64,000 nucleotides of DNA from Pseudoduganella armeniaca (GCF_003028855.1 NZ_CP028324.1:2170001-2234000), one strand, 5' to 3'. Positions 7,932 to 17,068 are shown, counted from the first letter of the stretch. Made by a program: numbers and translations. Notes: a model not told the origin generated them from the sequence alone.

Positions 7932-9371
7932 CTAGGGGAAATGAATTTCCATGCCTCCCCCCAGTGCCGTCATCAGGCTGGCATAGTTGTCCAGGCGCTC
8001 GCCGGCCACCCGCAGCACCTGGTCCTGTTCGGCCAGCAACGTCAATTTCGCCTGCAATACCCCGAGATAATCGGTCATTCCGGCCTTGTAGGCCTGTTCG
8101 GCCAGCGTTTCGGTGCGCCGCGCGGACGCCAGCGCGCGCTGCGCGAGCTGCTCTTGTTGTTGCGTAGAGTGTATCTTTGCTACCACATTGGCAACATCGG
8201 CCAGCGCCTGCACGAGCGTTGCGTTGTACTGTTCCACCGCCGCGTCGTACGCCGCGGTGCGCGCGCCCAGCTGGCCGCGCAGGCGGCCGCCCTCGAAAAT
8301 CGGCAGGCTCAAGGCTGGCGTAACGCCCCAGGTGCGGGCCGAGCTCTCCAGCAGCCGCGAGAAGCCGAACGACTGCAGCCCGGCAAACGCGGCGATATTG
8401 ATGTTCGGGTAGAACGCCGCCCTGGCCGCATCGATGTCATGTGCCGCCGCCTCGACCCGCCAGCGCTGCGCGGCGATGTCCGGACGCCGCCCGACCAGCT
8501 CGGCCGGCAGCACGCTGGGCAGGCCCAGCCGGGCACCGTTCGCCAGCAGGGCCGGCGCTGGCCGGGCGATGGTGTCGCCATCGCCCGGTCCCCGGCCGAT
8601 CAGTGCCGCCAGCTGGTGGCGCAGCACGGCGATCGAAGCACCGATCTCTTCGTGCTGGCGCCGGCCCGCCGGCAATGTCGTTTCGATGGCCGCCACGTCC
8701 AGCTCGCCCGTCAGGCCGGCCTGGTGGCGCTTGCGGGCGATCTCCAGTATCCGCTGGCGCTGGGCCAGGCTGTCGGCCACGCTGTCCTGCAGCGCGTGGC
8801 GGTACCACAATTGGATATAGTCGCGCACGATTGCCGTCTGCAGGGCCAGGCGCGCCATCTGTGCTTCCGCCGCCGCCACGTGCGTCTCGTCGACGGCTGC
8901 CGCCAGCAGGTCGCGCTGGCGGCCCCAGACGTCGAGATCGTAGGAACCCGTCAGGGTGGCCGCGTTGTACCACTGCCAGCTGCCGGCGATCGCGGCGGGC
9001 GCCGAACCGTGGCTGGCGAACAGCTCGCGCGTGGTCGAGGCGCTGGCGTCCACGCGCGGCAGCGTCGCGGCATGTGCCACCCCGGCCAGCGCCTCGGCCT
9101 GGCGCACGCGCGCCTGCGCCACCTTCAAGGTCGGGTTGTCCGCCAGCGCGGCCGCCATCAGGCGGTCCAACTGCGGATCGCCGAACGCTTTCCACCATTC
9201 CTCTCGCGGCCAGCCGGCAGCGGGATCGGCCGCCGCCGCGATGGCCTGACCGGCGGCCAGCTCGGCGGGGCGCAACGCATGGGCTTGCGGCTTGACATTG
9301 CCCATGCCGGCGCAACCGGCCAGTACCAGCGCGGCGGCCATGGCCGTCAGGGAAAGGCGCAGCGACCGCAT
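7932..9371 (-). CDS. Outer-membrane efflux lipoprotein (NodT / OprM-like)
   Basis: 479 residues beginning with a lipoprotein signal (ALVLAGC, Cys20 as the lipidated residue), followed by two repeats of the outer-membrane efflux protein fold. Landmarks are WWKAFGDPQLDRLMAAALADNP near the start, RPDIAAQRWRVEAAAHDIDAARAAF at mid length and PIFEGGRLRGQLGARTAAY. It forms the outer-membrane duct for a tripartite pump. It lies 3 bases after a small DUF4148 gene and 53 bases before the MarR - FUSC - DUF1656 - HlyD block on the same strand, so it is the likely partner channel of that FUSC pump. Confidence 0.9.
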   Translation of the reverse strand: MRSLRLSLTAMAAALVLAGCAGMGNVKPQAHALRPAELAAGQAIAAAADPAAGWPREEWWKAFGDPQLDRLMAAALADNPTLKVAQARVRQAEALAGVAHAATLPRVDASASTTRELFASHGSAPAAIAGSWQWYNAATLTGSYDLDVWGRQRDLLAAAVDETHVAAAEAQMARLALQTAIVRDYIQLWYRHALQDSVADSLAQRQRILEIARKRHQAGLTGELDVAAIETTLPAGRRQHEEIGASIAVLRHQLAALIGRGPGDGDTIARPAPALLANGARLGLPSVLPAELVGRRPDIAAQRWRVEAAAHDIDAARAAFYPNINIAAFAGLQSFGFSRLLESSARTWGVTPALSLPIFEGGRLRGQLGARTAAYDAAVEQYNATLVQALADVANVVAKIHSTQQQEQLAQRALASARRTETLAEQAYKAGMTDYLGVLQAKLTLLAEQDQVLRVAGERLDNYASLMTALGGGMEIHFP

Positions 9372-9374
9372 CGG

Positions 9375-9644
9375 TTACTTGGCGTAGTGTTTCTTGGTCT
9401 GCGCGACGTCCAGGTCGGCTTCCGTCTCGATCAGCGTGCCGTTGCGGCGCGCTTCGATGGCCTGGGCCCGGACTTCGGCACGGGTCAACGCGCGCGCTGC
9501 CGGTACGGCAACCTGGGGGTGCGCGCTGGCGACGGCCGCCGCGACCGGGGCGGCGGCAGCCGCGGCTTCGTTACCCTCGGCGCCGAAAGCGGCACCGGCG
9601 GTGGCAAGGGCAAGGGCGGCGATAACGTAATAAGCGGTTTTCAT
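9375..9644 (-). CDS. DUF4148-type small secreted protein
   Basis: 89 residues with a clear signal peptide (MKTAYYVIAALALATAGAAF). An Ala-rich linker is followed by LTRAEVRAQAIEARRNGTL, typical of DUF4148 proteins of Burkholderiales. Start ATG 9644 is fixed by GGAGG at 9650-9654; the longer frame to 9686 has no ribosome site. It is the promoter-proximal gene of the efflux operon. The function of the family is unknown; location suggests a periplasmic or envelope role expressed together with the pump. Confidence 0.8.
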   Translation of the reverse strand: MKTAYYVIAALALATAGAAFGAEGNEAAAAAAPVAAAVASAHPQVAVPAARALTRAEVRAQAIEARRNGTLIETEADLDVAQTKKHYAK

Positions 9645-9675
9645 GATGACCTCCTGAAATGTCGAGTATGCAGGA

Positions 9676-9704
9676 AGTATATCCATGAATAGTACATTTG
9701 TGAA
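9676..9704 (-). promoter_or_regulatory. Sigma-70 type promoter of the efflux operon
   Basis: On the minus strand TTCACA (9704-9699) and TATACT (9681-9676) are separated by exactly 17 bases. They lie about 32 bases upstream of the DUF4148 start in an AT-rich patch within GC-rich surroundings. It is the best promoter match in this part of the window. Confidence 0.6.
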
Positions 9705-9837
9705 ATAGATAGTTTTAATAAGTGCGATAAGGAAACTCTATGAGGGGCGTGGAAGCGTGGGGTGCGACGCCGTTCCGGCGGGTTTGTTAGAGTAATTGCA
9801 AGGCCGCGCTCGCGGCGACAGCTATCAGGAGGCAATC

Positions 9838-10236
9838 ATGAGCGGTACCAGCACACTCGATCCCGACAATTTCCCGCAGGCGCCCGACCGCGTCCTTGGC
9901 CGCGGCCATGGCACCGGCGCGCTGGGTCCCAGCGACACGTCCGACTCCGGCAGCGACGTGCAGGGCGGCTCCGGCCTGGCCCAGCAGGTCGAGGAGAACC
10001 GGCTCGACCGGGGCACCAACGAGGATGACGACCTCGGCACGGCTGGCGGCACGGCAGGGCCCGACGTGGGCGATGCCGACCTGGACAGCGATTCCGATGC
10101 GGGCGGCACGGGCGAGCGCGCCACGGTCGGCCGCGATACGACGTCGCCCGATGGGGCCGACATCGATGTCGACCATATCGAGACGATTCCATTCGCGGGC
10201 GAGGACGTGGATGAGGATGTAGAGCGGGGCGCTTGA
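9838..10236 (+). CDS. Acidic, low-complexity hypothetical protein
   Basis: 132 residues, start ATG 9838 set by AGGAGG at 9827-9832. There is no signal peptide, no membrane segment and almost no hydrophobic core. It is dominated by Asp, Gly, Ser, Thr and Glu, with a conserved-looking opening (DPDNFPQAPDRVLGRGHG, then ALGPSDTSDSGSD) and a run of acidic clusters to the end (GEDVDEDVE). The composition predicts a largely disordered protein. I do not recognise a domain. It is transcribed away from the efflux operon and ends just before a 53-nt palindrome. Confidence 0.7.
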   Translation: MSGTSTLDPDNFPQAPDRVLGRGHGTGALGPSDTSDSGSDVQGGSGLAQQVEENRLDRGTNEDDDLGTAGGTAGPDVGDADLDSDSDAGGTGERATVGRDTTSPDGADIDVDHIETIPFAGEDVDEDVERGA

Positions 10237-10253
10237 GCCCAGGAGAAACCCCA

Positions 10254-10306
10254 GGTGACAGGCACCTATCTCAGGGTCTGCGACCCTGAGATAGGTGCCT
10301 GTCACC
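10254..10306. repeat. 53-nt perfect palindrome, copy A
   Basis: A 25-bp perfectly paired stem with a 3-base TGC loop. The outer 13 bp are GGTGACAGGCACC and its inverse; the inner 12 bp are TATCTCAGGGTC and its inverse. It stands between convergent genes, 17 bases after one stop and 8 bases before the other, so it could end transcription from both sides, although no T-tract follows. Other copies are at 25919, 26594 and 29346. Confidence 0.9.
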
Positions 10307-10314
10307 GATGGTTT

Positions 10315-11358
10315 TCAATGCGGAGCGTTGATGCCGTCGCCCGACACGCGCGTGGTGCCCGAACGCGACAGCATCCACGCCGCCACCAGCGCGCCACCAC
10401 CCAGCAGCGCCAGCTTGAGCGGCTTGTAGCGCAAGCTGGCCTGCGTGTACGGCGACGACTTCGTCACATCGCCCATGCCTTCGCGCTGGCGCAGTTCATT
10501 GTTCTCGTCCGGCGAATGCAGCGCGTCCTGGCGCCCTGAGCGGGATGCACGGTTGCTGCGCTGGCCGCTCCACATCATCGTCTCGCCCATCTTGTCGAAC
10601 AGGCGCGGCAGGTGGAAGCCGCCGACCGAATTCATCTTCGATGCGCCACCCACGTGTACGTCGCGCTTGGGATGCTGGGCCGCATACAGGATCGCCTCGG
10701 CCACCAGCTCCGGCGCGTAAATCGGCGCGGGCAGCTTGGGCTCCACGTCCATGTAGTTCTTGGCGTGCACGGCAAACATCGTGTCGATGGCGGCCGGCTT
10801 GATCAGGGTGACGGAGATCGGCACGCCGTCCTTTTCCAGCTCCATGCGCAGGCTGTCGGTATAACCCTTCACGGCGTGCTTCGAGGCGGCGTACATGCCC
10901 TGCAGCGGCACCGACACGTCCGACAGCTCGCTGCCCAGGTTGATCAGGGCGCCGCCGCTCTTCTTCATGTGCTTGACCGCTTCCATCGAGCCGTTGACGA
11001 CGCCCCAGAAGTTGGTTTGGAACAGGCGATGGTTGTCCTCGTCCGACACCTCTTGCAGGCGGCCGAAGATCGATACGCCGGCGTTGTTGACCCAGGTGTC
11101 GATGCGACCGAAGCGGGCCACGGCCGCCTTGGCCAGCGCCGCCACGTCGTTCTTGTCGCCCACGTCGGTGGGCACGACCAGGGCTTCCGTGCCGAACGTC
11201 TGCAGTTCCTTTTCCAGCTGGTGCAGCGCATCCTCCGCCCGCGCCGCCAGCACGAGCTTGGCGCCCTGCGCGGCCGCCATGCGGGCGGTGGTCAGGCCGA
11301 TGCCGCTGGTGGCGCCGGTGATCACGATGACCTGGTCCGACAGTTTTTTCAGATGCAT
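10315..11358 (-). CDS. SDR-family oxidoreductase with C-terminal membrane tail
   Basis: 347 residues. The N-terminal Rossmann fold shows TGATSGIG near residue 15, NNAG (WVNNAGVSIFG) and the catalytic YAASK motif (MYAASKHAVKGY). After the catalytic domain (about 250 residues) comes a basic linker and a single hydrophobic segment (LALLGGGALVAAWML), so the enzyme is probably tail-anchored. Start ATG 11358 has AAGGAG 8 bases upstream; the longer frame to 11472 has none. Substrate unknown. The stop lies next to palindrome copy A. Confidence 0.85.
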   Translation of the reverse strand: MHLKKLSDQVIVITGATSGIGLTTARMAAAQGAKLVLAARAEDALHQLEKELQTFGTEALVVPTDVGDKNDVAALAKAAVARFGRIDTWVNNAGVSIFGRLQEVSDEDNHRLFQTNFWGVVNGSMEAVKHMKKSGGALINLGSELSDVSVPLQGMYAASKHAVKGYTDSLRMELEKDGVPISVTLIKPAAIDTMFAVHAKNYMDVEPKLPAPIYAPELVAEAILYAAQHPKRDVHVGGASKMNSVGGFHLPRLFDKMGETMMWSGQRSNRASRSGRQDALHSPDENNELRQREGMGDVTKSSPYTQASLRYKPLKLALLGGGALVAAWMLSRSGTTRVSGDGINAPH

Positions 11359-11572
11359 GCTGGGCTCCTTCTTGTTGGTTGGTCGTTGACGGCATTGATG
11401 GTACTGGCATGGCGACGGCGATGGCGTACGGTTCCGCCAGTCATCGATCCGAGCGCTTGCAGTGGGCGCCACTCGTCCTCGGCCGACAAATTTTCAGGCT
11501 GTGACAATTCGAGAGACTGCGCGCGTTGTAAATTCCTTATGATTCGAGCCACTACAACCACCGGGAAAATAC

Positions 11573-14500
11573 ATGATCGAAAAAACACTGCCCAAGGCCA
11601 TCGCGGTCCTGACGGCAAGCTTGTTGTTGGCGTCTCATGCTTCTGCCCAGACGGCTGCTGTGAAGATCAAGGGCGAGCACCCGCGCCTGTACGGCACGCA
11701 GGCCGACTTCGATCGTCTCAAGCAGACGATATTCCCCGCTACCCTGAAATTTCCCGCCAAGAAGGGCACGCTGAAGTTCAAGATCACGCCACTGCCGCGC
11801 GAACTTGGCGATGATATCAATCAGGAGATTTTCGGCTCCATGGTCGGGACGGGCACTCGGCTAGTGATCCGCCACGCGGATATCACCGCTGACCCAATAC
11901 AGACGCGGGTCAAGCTCCAGATGGGCCTGCGAGGCCCGGGCAGCTCAGGCTGGATACGTGCCGTCGGACTTGAGGTTCAGCCAGGCCTGCCCGTCGAGCT
12001 GGAATTCACTTACGACGTCGATGGTCAGGCGACATTGCGCATTGGAACGGAGACTGGTCACGTTGCCCTGCCCGGGACCGGCTGGTCGCCTGCCGACCAG
12101 GTATTTGACTTCCTGGCGCACCGCAAGGACCGCATTACCGACCTGAAACTCATCGACAACTCGACCGCGGAAACGGTCTGGGAAGGCGACCTGGACCTGG
12201 GTGCACTGTCGGCATGGCGAGGCCTCATCGAGATCGCTACCCGGCAGGCCACTACCCTGAGTACCTGTCCGGTCACGGCAACACCCGCCACCGATCCTGC
12301 GCTCTGCGACACGACCAATGGCGGCCGCAACAATATGACGGACGCCGCCAAACGGCTCGGCCTGGCATACCGCATGACGGGTAGGACGGACTTCCTGGCA
12401 GCCATCAAGAAGCACGTGCAATTGATGGCCGCGGTGCCATTGACCGCAGGCGGCGAATGGAGCATGTCTGCCCGTGTCGGCGCCCTCGGCATTTACTATG
12501 ACTGGCTGTACGACCAGTACAAAGGCACGTCTGAAGGCGACAAGCTGGCCAAGCTCATCACGGATACCATCGCCGCGAACAAGCCGGACAGCAGCGACGA
12601 CATCATCGCGTCGGTCTGCGGCTCCCAGCAACTGGTGACGGATGGACCGTTCGACTGCGCGACCAAGCCGGTATTTACCGGCTGGGTGCGCGGCAGTAGC
12701 CTGCCGAGCACGGCCACCGGCTATGTCGGTGCCCATACGGCTAGCGCCGTCACCGGAGCGGTGCTGGGCCTGATTGCGATCGCCGACCATCCCGACTACG
12801 CCAAGGTCGGCGCGATGATCGACACGATCTACGATCACTTCGCATTAGGTTTCCTGCCAGCACGCGACCTGCACGGCGTCGATGGCGGCAATTATTCCGC
12901 CTTTGCATATGGTTCAGGTAGTGGTGAAACGCTCGACCGGCTCGTCATGTGGCAGCGGGCGATCGCGCCAGACTCGCCCAAGCCGGCACTGAAGCTGGGG
13001 GCGGCGCCCAAGATCCTCTATCCCTACCTGTACGCCATGCGTCCCGACGGCACCTTCCCGGCACGCGGCGACAACTTCGAGAACTTCGTCAGCTACCCGA
13101 GCATCGGCAGCATGGCGCTGACGGCGGTGACACAAGAGAGCGACAAGAACGCGCTCGATTTCTATGAGCGCTATATCGTCAAGACCCGCAGCCGCTCGTC
13201 TGAGACGGGAATCTGGGACCGCCTGTTGTATCCGTATGCGTTGCCGCAGAAGGAAAGGACGTTGCCCTTGTCGGAGCACTTCCGCATGGCCGGCAACGTC
13301 CTGATGCGCGATACCTGGAACTACGCGAACTCGACGCTGCTGGAATTCAAGTCGACGTCGTTCATCAGCGAGAACCATCATCACCTGGATCAGAACAGCT
13401 TCTCGCTGCACTACAAGTCGCCACTGCTGCTGGACTCGGGGCAGTATGACAACTATGGGACTGGCCACTGGTGGAATTACTACCAGCGCACGATCGCGCA
13501 CAATGCGATCGTCGTCTACGATCCGAACGAGAAATTCGCCACCGATCAGTCCTGGGGCAATGATGGCGGCCAATGGTATGACGGTCGGCCGGCCTATCCG
13601 ACGATCGATGAAATTACGCCTGGCGGGAACGGCGCGCCGGATGGGTCGAACGTCCTGACGGGTGTCACCGCGTTCAAGGACGGCGAATGGTATTCGTACG
13701 TGTCGGCCGACGCGGCCCGGGCCTACAAGCGCGGCAAGCTCGCGCCCCGTGGCGGTGCCGTGCGCAGTATTGTCTACCTGCGGCATCCCGAGGACCGGAA
13801 CGGTGTCGTGGCTCCGCCAACGATCCTGGTCTTCGATCGCGTCCAGGCCGGTCCTGCGGCCGGCACGACGTTGGCCGCGCCCACGTCGCTCTTGCACATG
13901 GTCGACAAGCCGGCTTCGAACGGCACGCTCGGTACCGATACCGGTGGCCGCTTCGCCTATAGCTTTGGCAACACCAAGCCAGTTTTCACGGTCCGCAATG
14001 GTGCGGGGATGGTCACGATCCAGGCACTGCTGCCTGCCAGTCCGTCGATCGTCCTGTCGGGCGGCAAGGACCAGGGCAGCACGTGCAAGCAGATCACCTA
14101 CAAGGATCCGGCCGGTACGACAAAACTCATCAGGCAAGTGTTGCCGGATAGTTCGGACTGCCGTTTCCTGATCCGCGAAGCCGGGACGGGCCGCTGGATC
14201 AATCATGCGCCGGACAACACCACCAACGTTTCCGGTGACGTGGGCAACTGGCGCCTGGAAATCAGCCCGGCCGCCAAGGTGGCTGCAACCGTTCCGCAGT
14301 ATTTCCTCAACGTCCTGCATGTCGCGGACAACGACAAGGGGAGCACTGCCCGTACCGACAACTTGGCGACGCAGCTTGGCAGCAGCGCGAACGTGGTAGC
14401 GGTGAAAACGGTCGACGGCACGGTGGTCGTGTTCAACGACGAGTTCAGCAGCGCCACTTCGCTGTCGTGGCAGCCGAACAGCACCGTCGTCAAGACCGTC

Positions 14501-14638
14501 GTGGTTGGCTTGGTCAAAGGAGCCTACTACCGTGTCGAGACCGGCACGGGCAGCGTGACGCTGACGAAAATCGATGCGTCGGGCAGCTCGGCAAGCGGCG
14601 TACGCCAGGCCTCGGACCAAGGCGTCATCGAGCTCTGA
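11573..14638 (+). CDS. Secreted heparinase II/III-like polysaccharide lyase
   Basis: 1021 residues with a signal peptide (ending ASHASAQ). A long alpha/alpha-toroid region (about 180-570) holds WSMSARVGALGIYYDWLYDQ. The heparinase II/III-like beta-sandwich follows, with SENHHHLDQNSFSLHY near residue 600 and HWWNYYQRTIAHNAIVVYDP near 635. The His/Tyr residues in these motifs are those expected for lyase chemistry on uronic-acid polysaccharides. The substrate cannot be told from sequence; no sugar-uptake genes adjoin it, so it may act on the cell's own or a neighbour's polysaccharide. Its GC content is slightly lower than its surroundings. A second relative begins at 63335 in the exopolysaccharide locus. 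Confidence 0.8.
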   Translation: MIEKTLPKAIAVLTASLLLASHASAQTAAVKIKGEHPRLYGTQADFDRLKQTIFPATLKFPAKKGTLKFKITPLPRELGDDINQEIFGSMVGTGTRLVIRHADITADPIQTRVKLQMGLRGPGSSGWIRAVGLEVQPGLPVELEFTYDVDGQATLRIGTETGHVALPGTGWSPADQVFDFLAHRKDRITDLKLIDNSTAETVWEGDLDLGALSAWRGLIEIATRQATTLSTCPVTATPATDPALCDTTNGGRNNMTDAAKRLGLAYRMTGRTDFLAAIKKHVQLMAAVPLTAGGEWSMSARVGALGIYYDWLYDQYKGTSEGDKLAKLITDTIAANKPDSSDDIIASVCGSQQLVTDGPFDCATKPVFTGWVRGSSLPSTATGYVGAHTASAVTGAVLGLIAIADHPDYAKVGAMIDTIYDHFALGFLPARDLHGVDGGNYSAFAYGSGSGETLDRLVMWQRAIAPDSPKPALKLGAAPKILYPYLYAMRPDGTFPARGDNFENFVSYPSIGSMALTAVTQESDKNALDFYERYIVKTRSRSSETGIWDRLLYPYALPQKERTLPLSEHFRMAGNVLMRDTWNYANSTLLEFKSTSFISENHHHLDQNSFSLHYKSPLLLDSGQYDNYGTGHWWNYYQRTIAHNAIVVYDPNEKFATDQSWGNDGGQWYDGRPAYPTIDEITPGGNGAPDGSNVLTGVTAFKDGEWYSYVSADAARAYKRGKLAPRGGAVRSIVYLRHPEDRNGVVAPPTILVFDRVQAGPAAGTTLAAPTSLLHMVDKPASNGTLGTDTGGRFAYSFGNTKPVFTVRNGAGMVTIQALLPASPSIVLSGGKDQGSTCKQITYKDPAGTTKLIRQVLPDSSDCRFLIREAGTGRWINHAPDNTTNVSGDVGNWRLEISPAAKVAATVPQYFLNVLHVADNDKGSTARTDNLATQLGSSANVVAVKTVDGTVVVFNDEFSSATSLSWQPNSTVVKTVVVGLVKGAYYRVETGTGSVTLTKIDASGSSASGVRQASDQGVIEL

Positions 14639-14681
14639 TTGCAGGGGCGGCGCCAGTCGCTCCGTTCTGTAGAGCCGGCAT

Positions 14682-15593
14682 TCAATGGATCGGGGGCACC
14701 CGCGGTGCCCCCGCCATCACCTCCGCCACCCAATCCGCAAACACCCTTACCCGCGGCGACAACTGCCGCTGGTACGGGTACAGCACGGTAACGGGCAAGG
14801 AAGGCGGACGCCACTGCGGCAGCACCTCGCGCAAGGTGCCATCCGCCAGCAGCGCCTCGACGCGGTAACGGGGCAGCTGCGCCAGCCCCATCCCGCCCAG
14901 GCAGCAGGCCACGTACGCCTCGCCTTCGCTGACGCTGACCTTGCCCGCCAGGGTCACGCTGCGCGGCACGCCATCGACGTCGAACTCGAACGGCAGCATC
15001 TTCCCGCTCGAAGCCGAATACCAGTTCACCGCCAGGTGCCCGCGCAAGTCCTTCAGCGTGGCCGGCATGCCGTGTGCCGCCAGGTACGCCGCGCTGGCGC
15101 ACGTCACTTGGGGCAGGGTGGCAACACGCCGGCCCACCATCGTCGAATCGGGCAGTTCGCCCACGCGCAGCACGCAATCGACGCCTTCGCCCACCAGGTC
15201 CACGCGGCGGTCGCCCAGGCCCACTTCCAGTTCGATGTCCGGATAGCGGGCGAAGAACTCGCTCAGTCGCGGCAACACGAAGACGCGGCCCAGCGTTGAC
15301 AGGTCGATGCGTAGCTTGCCCTTGGGCGTCGCGCCGCCATGACCGAAGCCCGCCTCCGTTTCGTCCACGTCCGCCAGGATGCGCAGGCAGCGCTGGTAGT
15401 AGGCTTGCCCGTCCGACGTCGGCGTCACCTTGCGCGTGGTCCGGTGCAGCAGTTGCACGCCCAGGCGTGCCTCCAGCTGGCGGATCGCATGGGTGGCGGT
15501 GGCGGCCGGCAGCTTGAGGTCGTCGGCGGCCCGGCTGAAGTTGCCCAGCTCGACGATCCGGGTGAACAGGCGCATTGCATCGAAACGGTCCAT
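14682..15593 (-). CDS. LysR-family transcriptional regulator
   Basis: 303 residues: winged helix-turn-helix at the N-terminus (MDRFDAMRLFTRIVELGNFS, then RAADDLKLPAATATHAIRQL) and a substrate-binding domain. It is divergent from the SDR gene at 15703 with 109 bases between the starts, the classic arrangement of a LysR regulator and its target, so it probably controls that SDR. Ligand unknown. Confidence 0.92.
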   Translation of the reverse strand: MDRFDAMRLFTRIVELGNFSRAADDLKLPAATATHAIRQLEARLGVQLLHRTTRKVTPTSDGQAYYQRCLRILADVDETEAGFGHGGATPKGKLRIDLSTLGRVFVLPRLSEFFARYPDIELEVGLGDRRVDLVGEGVDCVLRVGELPDSTMVGRRVATLPQVTCASAAYLAAHGMPATLKDLRGHLAVNWYSASSGKMLPFEFDVDGVPRSVTLAGKVSVSEGEAYVACCLGGMGLAQLPRYRVEALLADGTLREVLPQWRPPSLPVTVLYPYQRQLSPRVRVFADWVAEVMAGAPRVPPIH

Positions 15594-15702
15594 GGCAGTT
15601 GATTATTGATGTGGATTGCATAGTGTAGCTCGCTAACGCTACTTTATTCGGCCCCATGTCGAAGTCATACTGCAGCCATCGACAATCAACGGGGAGACCA
15701 CC

Positions 15703-16443
15703 ATGCAAGACCAGCAGCCAGTAGCCATCGTCACCGGCGCCTCGCGCGGCATCGGTGCCGCCATCGCGCGGCGGCTCGCCGACGACGGTTACGCCATCGT
15801 CGTCAACTACGCAGGCCGTGCGGCCGATGCGGAAGAGATCGTCTCTCAGATCGTCGCCGGCGGCGGCAGCGCGATCGCCGTCCAGGCCGACGTAGCCGAC
15901 AGCGCCGCCGTCGCGCGCCTGTTCGACGCCGTCCTCGAGCGCTTCGGCCGGGTGGACGTGCTCGTCAACAATGCCGGCGTGATGCCGGCGCAACTGCCGC
16001 GCCTGGCCGACACGGACGACGCCGCCTTCGACTGGATGGTCGGCGTCAACCTGAAAGGCACGTTCAATACCTTGCGCGTGGCCGCCACGCGGCTGGCGCA
16101 GGGCGGGCGCATCGTCAACCTGTCCACCAGCCTGGTCGGCCTTGCGATGCCGGGCTACGCGGTGTATGCAGCGACCAAGGCCGCGGTCGAGACGATGACG
16201 AACATCCTCGCCAAGGAGCTGCGCGGACGCGAGATCCGCGTCAACGCGGTGGCGCCGGGGCCGACGGCCACGGAGCTGTTCTTGAACGGGAAGAGCGACG
16301 AGCAGGTGCAGCGCCTGGCGCAGATGGCGCCGCTGGAACGCCTGGGGCAGCCGGACGATATTGCCGACGCGGTGGCGTTCTTGGCGCGGCCGGGTGGCTG
16401 GGTCAATGGGCAGACGTTGCGGGCGAATGGCGGCGTCGTGTAA
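15703..16443 (+). CDS. SDR-family oxidoreductase (FabG-like)
   Basis: 246 residues, a classical short-chain dehydrogenase: cofactor motif TGASRGIG near residue 12, NNAG (LVNNAGVMPAQ), the Ser of NLSTSLVGL with YAATK as the catalytic pair, and PGPTATELF after it. ATG 15703 follows GGGGAG. Cofactor preference is not certain. It is divergent from a LysR gene and closed by a bidirectional terminator. Substrate unknown. Confidence 0.88.
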   Translation: MQDQQPVAIVTGASRGIGAAIARRLADDGYAIVVNYAGRAADAEEIVSQIVAGGGSAIAVQADVADSAAVARLFDAVLERFGRVDVLVNNAGVMPAQLPRLADTDDAAFDWMVGVNLKGTFNTLRVAATRLAQGGRIVNLSTSLVGLAMPGYAVYAATKAAVETMTNILAKELRGREIRVNAVAPGPTATELFLNGKSDEQVQRLAQMAPLERLGQPDDIADAVAFLARPGGWVNGQTLRANGGVV

Positions 16444-16445
16444 AT

Positions 16446-16473
16446 AAAAAAACCCGCCGCGGCGGGTTTTTTT
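16446..16473. terminator. Bidirectional intrinsic terminator
   Basis: Seven A, the self-complementary CCCGCCGCGGCGGG, then seven T. It lies 3 bases after the SDR stop and 17 bases from the sodB stop on the other strand, so it can end both convergent transcripts. Confidence 0.92.
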
Positions 16474-16489
16474 ATCAGCTGGCGAACGC

Positions 16490-17068
16490 TCAGGCGAACT
16501 GCTCGTTCACGAAGTTCCAGTTGACCAGGTTCCAGAACGTCTCGACGTATTTCGGACGGGCGTTGCGGTAGTCGACGTAGTACGCGTGTTCCCACACGTC
16601 GCAGGTCAGCAGCGGCTTGTCGGCCGTCGTCAGCGGGGTTTGCGCGTTGGAGGTGTTGACGATGTCGACGGTGCCGTCGGCCTTCTTCACCAGCCAGGTC
16701 CAGCCGGAGCCGAAGTTGCCCACGCACGACTTGCTGAACTCTTCCTTGAACTTGTCGAACGAACCCCACTTGGCGTTGATCGCGTCCGCCACGGCGCCGG
16801 TTGCCGCGCCGCCTGCGTTCGGGGCCATGCAGTTCCAGTAGAACGTGTGGTTCCACACCTGGGCGGAGTTGTTGAAGACGCCGCCGGACGATTTCTTGAT
16901 GATCTCTTCCAGAGACATGTTCTCGAACTCGGTGCCCTTGATCAGGTTGTTCAGGTTCGTGACATAGGCCTGGTGGTGCTTGCCGTAGTGGTATTCCAGG
17001 GTTTCCTTGGAGATGTGCGGCTGCAGGGCATCCATCGCGTACGGCAGTGGCGGCAGGGTATGTTCCAT
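16490..17068 (-). CDS. sodB: Superoxide dismutase (Fe type)
   Basis: 192 residues, standard for cytoplasmic Fe/Mn superoxide dismutase, which converts superoxide to hydrogen peroxide and oxygen. Metal ligands are visible: the His of LEYHYGKHHQAYV, the His of AQVWNHTFYWNC, and Asp and His of CDVWEHAYYVDY. FNNSAQVWNHTFYW and GSGWTWLV favour the iron-type subgroup. Monocistronic: the composite repeat copy 2 lies upstream and a bidirectional terminator downstream. Confidence 0.95.
   Translation of the reverse strand: MEHTLPPLPYAMDALQPHISKETLEYHYGKHHQAYVTNLNNLIKGTEFENMSLEEIIKKSSGGVFNNSAQVWNHTFYWNCMAPNAGGAATGAVADAINAKWGSFDKFKEEFSKSCVGNFGSGWTWLVKKADGTVDIVNTSNAQTPLTTADKPLLTCDVWEHAYYVDYRNARPKYVETFWNLVNWNFVNEQFA

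Noticed and set aside
10254..10306. Calling the 53-nt palindromes ordinary intrinsic terminators
   Set aside because: They are not followed by T-tracts, are always exactly 53 nt, and have invariant outer arms, so a repeat-family label fits better even if they also stop transcription.
11404..11420. GG-N10-GC pattern upstream of the heparinase-like gene at 11573
   Set aside because: The -12 element reads CGGCG rather than TTGC, which is common by chance in GC-rich DNA.
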